Positions 1-6,074 of a DNA stretch of 10,431 nucleotides are shown in pieces (within the stretch, counting starts at the first letter, position 1; every line of letters starts with the position of its first letter). Origin of the DNA: Bradyrhizobium sp. (lineage in GTDB: Bacteria; Pseudomonadota; Alphaproteobacteria; Rhizobiales; Xanthobacteraceae); the NCBI GenBank assembly GCA_028290305.1, contig JAQGKC010000163.1:1-10431 (forward strand), in the 5' to 3' direction. Below the pieces are notes generated by a model. The model had not been told where the DNA came from and made no database searches. It saw only the letters and a program-made list of their open reading frames with translations. A program made the position numbers and the translations under genes.

Positions 1-2292
1 CGCCGAGATCACGGCGAGCGCGAAATAGGCCAGGGCCAGACACCACAGTCCGAGCCAATCATGCGCGACCTCCCAGATGCTGGCACCCAGCTGGTTGATG
101 CGCACGAGGCCATCAATCGCGAAGTCGGCGGGGAACATCCGGCCCAGCGCGACGGCCGCGTCGGGGATTGCTTCGCGCGGCCATGCGAAGCCGGCGGTGA
201 AGAACTGAGGCAGGCTGGTTGCAAGGAGGAGGAGGGTCGCGTTTTCCGGCCGCGTGAACCAGGCCCCGATGGCCTGCCCCATAAAGCTGGTCGCCAGCAA
301 AAAGACGGTCGCGAGCGCGAAGAGTTGTGGAAGATGGCCGAGCGTCGAAAAGCCGTAGACGCGTGGTAGCACGATCAGATAGAGCGCGAGCGCCGGCAGG
401 TAAAGGGTCAAATGGGCGATGCCGCGGCCGAATACGCCCGCAAACGCTCCGCCGGCTTGCGCCAGCGCGGCACCGGTCAGCATCGCGGCACCGATCAGAA
501 GCGTTTGCTGCAGGATCAGCACAAACGCAGCCGGGACGATGTAGCTCGCGTAACCGCCCACCGGGTTGAAGATCGGCTGCAGCAGGACGTCGGCCGGGCT
601 CAAGCTCGCCAGTTTCGCCTTGACAAGGCTTCCATCGGAGCGTGCGCCTCGCGAAACGAGCTCGGACGTCAATGCTCCGACGGCCGTGGCGACGCCGCTC
701 GCGGTCGACCTGAATATGAACAGGTAGGTGGCATCCGCATAGATCGGGATGTGAGCGGTGATGCCTTTGAGCACATCGCGTTCAGTGCCGGGCGGTATCT
801 CGACGGCGGCGAAGGCCTGCCCGCGATCGATTGCGGTGCGCGCCTCGGCAAGTGTTCGGGTGCGGACCACGACGCTCAATGCTCCACTCGCGTCCAGCGT
901 CTCGACGATCTGGCGGCTGAGATCGCTCAGATCATTATCGACGACCGCGATGGGAAGTTTGCGAAGGATCTGGTTCAGATAGGGCTGCGGATAATAAATG
1001 CCGTAAAGCAGGGGAGCCAGGAACAAGAGGCTGAAGGCACTCCGCGTTCCGAGCACGCGCCGCCACTCCGCCTTGAAGGCGCCGCCGATGCCGCGTGGCG
1101 CGTCCTCTGTTTCGGGTCGCTCGGCAGGCCGCGTCGTCTCAAACCAGCCCTTGCGCTTGAGGCTCGTCATGCGCAGCAATGCGAGGACGGCGAAAAGCAC
1201 TGTCAGGCCCGCGAGCGCCGCGAAGGGAACGGCGGAATCCGAGACCGGCAATCCTCGCGCTGCTTGTCCCAGCAAGACGGACATGTACCAGCGCAGCGGC
1301 AGGATCGCGCTCCAGACTTGCGCAAAAGCATTCATGCCGACCGTTGGGAAGCCGACGCCCGCGTAGCCGAATGCAGGAGAGGCAATGAGGCCCGCAAGTC
1401 CGAGCCCTGTCGCCAAGTCGCCGACCAGGAGTTGCAGCAAGGCGCCGAGCGACAGGTAGGCAATAATCAGGAGGGAGCCTGCGGCGACCATCAATGGCAC
1501 GTCTCCCCTGAAGGGAATTTGCAGCACGCCCTCCAGGAAGAGCACTTCAGCCAACATGATCAGGACAAAGATGCAGAACAGCGGCGCGAGCTTGCCGACC
1601 AGCGCGACGATCGGATCTCCTCCGGCGCTTTCGAGCCAGGCCCGCGCATCGCGACGGCGGAATTCGGACCCGACAGAATAGCCTGCGGCCAGGGTGATCA
1701 CCACATGGATGATCGTCGGCAGCAGCGCGCGCAGCAGGAACTGCGCATAGTTCTTTTGCGGATTGACGAGCGCGATGGTCTCGCCGGCCAACGTTCCGAT
1801 CGAAGCCGGCGCGGGCGCGGCGCGCTTGGCGGGAGCGGCCACGGCTGCCGCAGCGGATAGCGCATCGCTCAGCCCTGAGGATGCGATGCCGGACGGAGTC
1901 AGGAACTGCTGGTTATAGAAGCCGAAGACCTGTGGTCGGCGTTGCGCCTTCAGGTCGCGCTCGAAATCCGGCGGGACATAGATGGCCGAGATCGCCTTGC
2001 CGGACCGTATATCCTGCACGGCCGTGGACAGCGTACCAGAGCGGTCGACGATTTTCAGGCTCGGAGACGCCGCGACATATTCCACCAGGGCCCGCGAAGC
2101 GTCCGACTTGTCCTCGTCGACCACTGTCACTCCGAGCCCCCGTATGACCGGATGGCTGAATACCGTTGTGAGGACCACGAACGCGAAGAGAGGCACGCCG
2201 AAGATCAAAAGCAGCGCTACACGATCGCGAAACAGCCACCGGCACTCACGTCGTGCGACCAGCAGAAATCCAGGTTTCGACGCCAGCCTCAT
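1..2292 (-). CDS. ABC-2 type efflux permease, two fused halves (3' end outside window)
   Basis: Inner-membrane permease of an ABC-2 (YhhJ/YbhS/YbhR-like) exporter that would work with the HlyD-type adaptor upstream. The frame is open for all 764 codons from the ATG at 2292 to the left edge, so only the extreme C-terminus is probably missing. It is an internal duplication. Half 1 (about 1-395) and half 2 (about 400-764) each have an N-terminal helix (about 25-43; 418-434), a large periplasmic domain, then a bundle of membrane helices (about 187-375; 583-763). Matching motifs sit 393 residues apart: VVDED (57-61) against VVDND (450-454), and PPDFERDL (107-114) against PPGTERDV (500-507). A single YhhJ-type permease has roughly 370 residues, so this chain supplies both membrane halves. 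The start overlaps the HlyD stop (ATGA, 2289-2292), implying translational coupling. Substrate unknown; drug or xenobiotic export is the usual guess. No ATPase domain is visible. Confidence 0.9.
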   Translation of the reverse strand, partial: MRLASKPGFLLVARRECRWLFRDRVALLLIFGVPLFAFVVLTTVFSHPVIRGLGVTVVDEDKSDASRALVEYVAASPSLKIVDRSGTLSTAVQDIRSGKAISAIYVPPDFERDLKAQRRPQVFGFYNQQFLTPSGIASSGLSDALSAAAAVAAPAKRAAPAPASIGTLAGETIALVNPQKNYAQFLLRALLPTIIHVVITLAAGYSVGSEFRRRDARAWLESAGGDPIVALVGKLAPLFCIFVLIMLAEVLFLEGVLQIPFRGDVPLMVAAGSLLIIAYLSLGALLQLLVGDLATGLGLAGLIASPAFGYAGVGFPTVGMNAFAQVWSAILPLRWYMSVLLGQAARGLPVSDSAVPFAALAGLTVLFAVLALLRMTSLKRKGWFETTRPAERPETEDAPRGIGGAFKAEWRRVLGTRSAFSLLFLAPLLYGIYYPQPYLNQILRKLPIAVVDNDLSDLSRQIVETLDASGALSVVVRTRTLAEARTAIDRGQAFAAVEIPPGTERDVLKGITAHIPIYADATYLFIFRSTASGVATAVGALTSELVSRGARSDGSLVKAKLASLSPADVLLQPIFNPVGGYASYIVPAAFVLILQQTLLIGAAMLTGAALAQAGGAFAGVFGRGIAHLTLYLPALALYLIVLPRVYGFSTLGHLPQLFALATVFLLATSFMGQAIGAWFTRPENATLLLLATSLPQFFTAGFAWPREAIPDAAVALGRMFPADFAIDGLVRINQLGASIWEVAHDWLGLWCLALAYFALAVISA

Positions 2293-3347
2293 TGCCGTGA
2301 CCGCCAGTCGAGATAGGCGCTCATTCCCGGTCGCAACTCGGGCACCGGCTGGATCGGATAGGCGCGGATCGAAAACGTCCGCAGGTCGAAATCGCCTGAA
2401 GCACGCGTGGCCCGCCAGCTCGCATATTCGCCCTTGGTCGCGATAAGCTTGACTTCGACGGTGACACGGCGGTCGCCGAGAGCCGGAATGTGTACGCCAA
2501 ATCGATCGCCGACCTTCAAGCCCTTCACCAGATCCTCGCGAAGGTCGAAGTGGATCCAGACATCGGCCAAATCGATCAGGGTAACGAGCGGTACACCCGG
2601 AGATACATATTCGCCCGGCTCCACATTGCGCTGGTAGACCTGCGACGCGACGGGAGCATAGACCACGAGTTGATCGATGATCGATTGAACGCTCTGGCTA
2701 TCCGCATTGGCCTTTTCGACATTGGCCCTGGCAATAGCCCGCTCCTCTTTTGTGTAGCCATTGACGGACTGGTCGTAGGCTGATTTGGCCTGATCGACGG
2801 CGCGTTCGCTTTCGCGCAGTGAATCGGTGACCTGATCGAGGCGGGCTTGCGGCGCGTTGCCTTGCTCGGTCAATGTATGAGTGCGGTCAAACGTCTTCTG
2901 CGCCAGCACCAGAGCAGCCTGCGCGCGCTCCATTTCTGCCTTCCGCGCGGCAACTGTCTCCACTCGCGTTCCGACAAGTACATTCGCGAGCTGGGTCTCG
3001 GCAACAGCCATAGCCGCTCTCATTTGTTCGAGCTTTGCGACAGTCTCCGGATTATCGATCCTTACGAGCACAGCGTTCGCAGGAACGTTCTGGCCACGGT
3101 CCACGGGTATCTCCTTGACCCGCCCGTCGACGCGCGCGGCTATGTCGAGCCGTGTTGCATCGGCTTCGCCCTGTACCAGCAGTGGTTCAGGTCGCAAGAG
3201 ATAGAAGACAGACAACGCGACGACGACCGCTGCAACGATGCCGACGATAATGGAAGGCCCACGCGTCGCGCTGCGGGTGTTCTTCCCTTGTCCGGCATTT
3301 GGCGCCTCGGACACACTTTGAGTTTCCTTATCAGGAGTCATGTCCAT
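2289..3347 (-). CDS. HlyD-family periplasmic adaptor (membrane-fusion protein)
   Basis: Membrane-fusion protein that links an inner-membrane exporter to an outer-membrane channel. The 352-residue product has a short cytoplasmic N-terminus, one signal-anchor helix (about 31-50), a first biotinyl-lipoyl half (about 60-100, with ARVDGRV and VPVDRGQ-like strands), a long helical coiled coil rich in Ala, Glu and Gln (about 100-215), the second lipoyl half (VVYAPVAS...VEPGEYVSPG, about 228-253), and a beta-barrel domain ending in RPGMSAYL. This order and length fit the YbhG/YhiI/EmrA class. I prefer the ATG at 3347 because a GTGGAGG Shine-Dalgarno sequence (3353-3359) lies 5 nt before it. A GTG at 3359 would add four residues, but that GTG is part of the same Shine-Dalgarno sequence. 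It overlaps the permease gene by 4 nt, so the two form one operon. A TolC-like partner is not in view. Confidence 0.93.
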   Translation of the reverse strand: MDMTPDKETQSVSEAPNAGQGKNTRSATRGPSIIVGIVAAVVVALSVFYLLRPEPLLVQGEADATRLDIAARVDGRVKEIPVDRGQNVPANAVLVRIDNPETVAKLEQMRAAMAVAETQLANVLVGTRVETVAARKAEMERAQAALVLAQKTFDRTHTLTEQGNAPQARLDQVTDSLRESERAVDQAKSAYDQSVNGYTKEERAIARANVEKANADSQSVQSIIDQLVVYAPVASQVYQRNVEPGEYVSPGVPLVTLIDLADVWIHFDLREDLVKGLKVGDRFGVHIPALGDRRVTVEVKLIATKGEYASWRATRASGDFDLRTFSIRAYPIQPVPELRPGMSAYLDWRSRQ

Positions 3348-3352
3348 GCCTG

Positions 3353-3359
3353 CCTCCAC
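3353..3359 (-). promoter_or_regulatory. Ribosome binding site deciding the HlyD start
   Basis: On the minus strand GTGGAGG ends 5 nt before the ATG at 3347. This spacing favours that ATG over the in-frame GTG at 3359, which is the first codon of the same stretch. Confidence 0.6.
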
Positions 3360-3386
3360 TCACCCCCATGACCGGTTTAGGTGACA

Positions 3387-3416
3387 ATTATGCATTGGTT
3401 GTTAGGTCGCGTCCAA
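3387..3416 (-). promoter_or_regulatory. Candidate sigma70-type promoter of the HlyD-permease operon
   Basis: On the minus strand TTGGAC (3411-3416) is separated by 18 bp from CATAAT (3387-3392), close to the TTGACA/TATAAT consensus. Transcription would begin near 3380, leaving a leader of about 33 nt before the ATG at 3347. The match is by eye only, and the elements overlap the last codons of the open frame of the upstream AraC relic. Confidence 0.4.
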
Positions 3417-3426
3417 TCTCGATTGG
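3413..3426. promoter_or_regulatory. Inverted repeat over the -35 box, possible operator
   Basis: CCAATC-TC-GATTGG is a perfect 6-bp inverted repeat with a 2-bp centre. It overlaps the candidate -35 hexamer of the efflux operon (3411-3416), a position where a bound dimeric repressor would block RNA polymerase. No regulator gene for it is intact in the window; the adjacent AraC relic is unlikely to be functional. The palindrome is short and could be chance. Confidence 0.3.
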
Positions 3427-3786
3427 CTGTTCTGGTCAGTGAAGCCCTCGAGAAGACAAACGTTTGACAGGGGCGTCCTGTCGCGATCCATTTCGATGCA
3501 GGGACATAACCGGCAGTGCAGCCGAAGTATAGCTCTAAACATCTCGCCCATCGATTGCCCGAGCTTGGACATTCGATGCTTTGTTTGGTGAAAGCTGCTG
3601 CTTTCGATTGTGGCCTGTGGATTGACATGCGCGCGCCGCTCGCCTCGGATCTCGCTGGGCGATTTGTTCGTCCAGCGGCGAAATGCGCGGCGGAAATTGG
3701 CGTCATCGCTGAATCCGAGCGCCAGCGCAATGTCCTCGTTTGCGAGCCTTGTCGTGCGAAGGTATTTCAGCGCGATCTGCATTCGA

Positions 3787-3796
3787 GGTTCGAACC
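3787..3796. other. Deletion join in the AraC relic, on a palindrome
   Basis: GGTTCGAACC lies exactly where sensor-domain coding (ending HISAYG) meets C-terminal helix-turn-helix coding (starting RMQIAL). It marks the likely endpoint of the in-frame deletion. Confidence 0.5.
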
Positions 3797-3877
3797 CGTA
3801 AGCGGAGATGTGGATTGAAGTGCCGATGCGGTATGGCAGGCGCGGGTCGTCTGAGAGCCGAATTGCTTTCTTGCAGG

Positions 3878-3899
3878 CCGTCATCAATCCGTCATCAAT
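3878..3899. repeat. 11-bp exact tandem duplication
   Basis: CCGTCATCAAT occurs twice back to back (3878-3888 and 3889-3899) inside the AraC relic, where it codes the poorly family-like stretch GIDDGLM. Eleven is not a multiple of three, so one copy cannot have been added or lost here without a compensating change nearby. Confidence 0.6.
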
Positions 3900-4029
3900 T
3901 CCGCGAGCGAAATCCTTCGGAGAGTGCACCTCGTGCACGGCCAGGTTGACGTTTCTCAGTATTTCGCCAGGTGGGCAACCTCGGTCGACGAGTACGTCGA
4001 ACAGTGCTGCAAATTTGGTCGATTCGTGA

Positions 4030-4404
4030 ATGCGCTCACCCAATCGTCGCAATGGATTTCCACTGTCCAAAACTGCCTTGACGGAGATCGTCAGCGGAGA
4101 CCTGCTCGGCGCAGCTAGCGCCCTGATTGGTGTGATCGCACTTTTTCGGCAATCGGAACTGGGGTTTTGGCTGGCGTGGCTGGTCGTCGTCGAGACCGTA
4201 GTCGACTTGGCCATCGCGATCCACCGCCGCAGGCGCGAGCCGCTTAAGGAAGAACCGAGCGGCCCGTTGTGGCTCATGCTTACCTTCTATGTCCCGCTGA
4301 TGGTCGTAACCTTGCCCGTCCTGTTCTGGCTCCTGGTAACGCGAGGGGAGCGCTGTCGTGAGTCGCCGCTCCGCTGTCTCCGTTCGCCAGGCTGGGCGCG
4401 GTGA
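4030..4404 (+). CDS. Small membrane protein, probably truncated at its N-terminus
   Basis: A product of up to 124 residues with three clear hydrophobic segments (about 27-44, 48-68 and 83-106), separated by a basic RRRRE loop and a proline-rich loop. I cannot name the family; the layout recalls short four-helix hypothetical membrane proteins of about 130-150 residues that end in a helix followed by TR. Residues 1-16 are encoded antisense to the N-terminal part of the AraC relic and are not hydrophobic, so a first helix seems missing. Protein-like sequence begins about 4078 (a TTG codon; LTEIVSGDLLG). There is no convincing ribosome binding site for the ATG at 4030. The last 15 or so residues, after VTRGER, look like read-through. 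It may therefore be a relic rather than an expressed gene. It lies upstream of the monooxygenase operon on the same strand but 322 bp away. Confidence 0.4.
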   Translation: MRSPNRRNGFPLSKTALTEIVSGDLLGAASALIGVIALFRQSELGFWLAWLVVVETVVDLAIAIHRRRREPLKEEPSGPLWLMLTFYVPLMVVTLPVLFWLLVTRGERCRESPLRCLRSPGWAR

Positions 4405-4655
4405 GGCACAGCCCGTGAGGTCGCGACCGAATTTGGTCGATCCGCCGCTTCGCCGGCGAGCCGCCAATATAGTTCCGCCTGCTGAGACGCTTGGCTTGGA
4501 ATCCGTCAAAGGGCGCCGTTCACACAAAGGGGACAGCCGCGATGAAGATTGAAGGCGACGCCATCGAGCCGGTCCAACTCCGTCGCTATTGGGTTATCGC
4601 AAGACCGATCGGGGTGCCGATTTGCTTGTCTCCAGCACGACGAGCCATGGGCGGT

Positions 4656-4671
4656 CGGCACGATATTTGCC
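4656..4671 (+). promoter_or_regulatory. Candidate sigma54 (RpoN) -24/-12 promoter
   Basis: The sequence CGGCACGATATTTGCC matches the RpoN consensus TGGCACG-N4-TTGCW at all but the first base and the last. The invariant GG (4657-4658) and GC (4669-4670) are separated by exactly 10 bp, as RpoN requires. Transcription would start near 4682, giving a leader of about 45 nt to the ATG at 4727. It would drive the monooxygenase-transporter operon and would need an enhancer-binding activator that is not in the window. Confidence 0.6.
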
Positions 4672-4717
4672 TTTTTCCAGTTCATCTATTCGATCCCGCC
4701 AACCTGATCCCGGCCAT

Positions 4718-4721
4718 GGAG
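4718..4721 (+). promoter_or_regulatory. Ribosome binding site deciding the monooxygenase start
   Basis: GGAG lies 5 nt before the ATG at 4727 and supports that start over the in-frame upstream codon at 4589. The upstream extension would also cross the sigma54 promoter. Confidence 0.6.
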
Positions 4722-4726
4722 CCCAG

Positions 4727-6043
4727 ATGCCCACCAAACCATTTCACTTGGCCTGGTTTCTTCAGGGATCGAGCGTGCAGGCCTGGGGCGAAGCATGGAC
4801 CGGTCACATCGGTCAGACCTGGATGGAACCTGAGCTTTTCCTGGACATGGCACGCACGCTTGAGCGTGCATGCTTCGACTACATATTGCTCGAAGATTCA
4901 TCCTATGTCGGCGAGAGCTTCGGCGGCTCGACCGAGATCTACCTCAAGAATGGCATTGCCGTGCCGCGGCAGGATCCGTCAGTGGTGGCGGCGTTGATGA
5001 CGCAGGTGACATCGCGCATCGGCATCGTGCCCACTTTCGGAACATACGCCTATCACCCCTACCTCCTCGCCCGCCTTGTAGCGACGCTCGACCAGGTGTC
5101 GGGCGGGCGGATCGGCTGGAACGCCGTCACCGGCAGTTCGGACTTCGCAGCCATGAACTTCGGCATGCAGGGGATGCCGGAGCACGATCTGCGCTACGAT
5201 ATGGCGGACGAATACATGGAGGTCTGCCGCGGACTCTGGGGTTCCTGGGAGCCGGGCGCTATCGTCGCCGACCGCAAGAGTGGTGTGCTCATCGACCATT
5301 CCAAGGTCCATGCCGTCAACTACGGTGGCAAGTATTTCAGCACGCGCGGGCCGCTCAACAGCGGGCCGGCGCCGCAGGGCCAGCCTGTCATCGCCCAGGC
5401 TGGTGGCTCGCCGCGCGGACGCAAGTTCGCGGCGGCTCATGCGGATACGATCGTCGTCAACGCCAAGGGCATCGAGGTCATGCGGGCCTACCGTGAGGAT
5501 GTGCACAAGCACATGGTCGCGCAAGGCCGCAGGCCTTCCGACTGCAAGGTCCTCTATCTTATCAATCCGATCCTCGGCGAGACCATGGAGGAGGCCGAGG
5601 AGCGCAAAAGGAAGCGGGCCGCCATCGCGATGGAACGCATCGACGAGAGGCTCGCGCATTTTGGCAAGGTGACCAACATCGACTTTGGCAAGTTCGATCT
5701 CGACATGCCGCTGCCCGACGAGGTGACCACCAATGGCCACCAGCAGAACCTCGAGCAGTTCCGCAAAATGGCGAACGGGCGCTCGATCCGGCAGACGATG
5801 GCGAGCTTCAATGCGGTCGACTTGTCGGTCGAACTCTGCGGCACGCCCGATGCCGTGGCTGCACGCATGGGCGAGGTGATGCAGGAGGTGGGCGGCGACG
5901 GCTTTCTGTTTTCGATGCCCAACGTCAATCGGCGCACGCTCGCCGAGATCGAGGACGGGCTGGTGCCGGCGCTGCAGGATCGCGGCCTGATGCGCATGGC
6001 CTACGAGCACAAGCATTTCCGCGACAATCTTCTGGCGTACTGA
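4727..6043 (+). CDS. NtaA/SnaA/DszA-type FMN-dependent monooxygenase (LLM class)
   Basis: Cytoplasmic bacterial-luciferase-like flavin monooxygenase of the NtaA/SnaA/DszA/EmoA branch. These enzymes use FMNH2 from a separate reductase and O2 to oxidise, often cleave, N- or S-containing small molecules (nitrilotriacetate, EDTA, dibenzothiophene sulfone, alkyl sulfides). The 438-residue product has the family's length. It starts FHLAWFLQG (6-14) and has the TIM-barrel stretch GIVPTFGTYAYHPYLLAR (99-116), LDQVSGGRIGWNAVTGSSD (121-139), the family hallmark NFG...PEHDLRYDMADEYMEV (144-166), LWGSWE (170-175), and GKYFSTRGPLN...QGQPVIAQAGGSPRGRKFAA (201-236), which forms much of the flavin pocket. 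MPTKPF at 4727 matches the family N-terminus and has a ribosome binding site. The binding-protein gene starts 31 bp downstream, so both are likely in one operon with the importer. The substrate is not predictable, and no NtaB/EmoB-like reductase is present in the window. Confidence 0.95.
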   Translation: MPTKPFHLAWFLQGSSVQAWGEAWTGHIGQTWMEPELFLDMARTLERACFDYILLEDSSYVGESFGGSTEIYLKNGIAVPRQDPSVVAALMTQVTSRIGIVPTFGTYAYHPYLLARLVATLDQVSGGRIGWNAVTGSSDFAAMNFGMQGMPEHDLRYDMADEYMEVCRGLWGSWEPGAIVADRKSGVLIDHSKVHAVNYGGKYFSTRGPLNSGPAPQGQPVIAQAGGSPRGRKFAAAHADTIVVNAKGIEVMRAYREDVHKHMVAQGRRPSDCKVLYLINPILGETMEEAEERKRKRAAIAMERIDERLAHFGKVTNIDFGKFDLDMPLPDEVTTNGHQQNLEQFRKMANGRSIRQTMASFNAVDLSVELCGTPDAVAARMGEVMQEVGGDGFLFSMPNVNRRTLAEIEDGLVPALQDRGLMRMAYEHKHFRDNLLAY

Positions 6044-6074
6044 TCAACTCGACTAGAAAAGCAAGCAAGCCGTC

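Larger units (their letters stand above)
3402..4070 (-). pseudogene. AraC-family transcriptional regulator remnant with an internal deletion
   Basis: The minus-strand frame is open but the product is not a whole regulator. Residues coded by about 3797-4070 (SGNPLRRLGERIHES through IGTSIHISAYG) resemble the N-terminal sensor part of AraC proteins with an arabinose-binding-like domain (OruR-type). They run directly into RMQIALKYLRTTRLANEDIA and ALGFSDDANFRRAFRRWTNKSP (about 3636-3785), the second half of the AraC DNA-binding domain. Family members of about 330-350 residues have some 150-170 residues here: the rest of the sensor domain and the first helix-turn-helix. The join falls on a 10-bp palindrome, GGTTCGAACC (3787-3796). 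After GER (3636) comes a tail of about 77 residues unlike the family. Upstream of 4070 the open frame continues to 4277, but that part is antisense to a membrane-protein frame and not regulator-like; I place the limit at the TTG at 4070. It may once have controlled the efflux operon next to it. It could still yield a short protein, but with only half of the DNA-binding module. Confidence 0.7.
4405..4726 (+). other. Intergenic region before the monooxygenase operon
   Basis: These 322 bases have no gene I can support. Open frames cross it (from 4491 and 4589), but the second is only the in-frame upstream extension of the monooxygenase and neither looks protein-like. It contains the sigma54-type promoter at 4656-4671 and the ribosome binding site at 4718-4721. 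A small GC palindrome, CGCCGGCG, lies at 4451-4458. I searched by eye for an NtrC-type enhancer (GCAC-N-GTGC dyad) upstream of the promoter and did not find a convincing one. Confidence 0.6.

Noticed and set aside
412..1860. Long plus-strand open frame of 482 codons
   Set aside because: It is antisense to the ABC-2 permease, rich in Arg, Gln and Gly with no domain-like sequence. The minus-strand frame has clear membrane helices and an internal protein repeat, so this is a GC-driven shadow.
3924..3938. GTGCAC-CTC-GTGCAC, two copies of a palindromic hexamer
   Set aside because: It is explained by coding of the family-conserved VHEVHS stretch in the AraC relic.
4654..4707. Short hydrophobic stretch (VGTIFAFFQFIYSIPPT) in a third frame, like the tail of a membrane protein
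   Set aside because: It has no protein-like sequence upstream in the same frame and overlaps the sigma54 promoter; too short to support a relic.
4491..4997. Plus-strand frame starting before the monooxygenase gene, including a possible start at 4542 with AGGGGA upstream
   Set aside because: Most of it overlaps the monooxygenase in another frame, and the unique part has no recognisable protein character.
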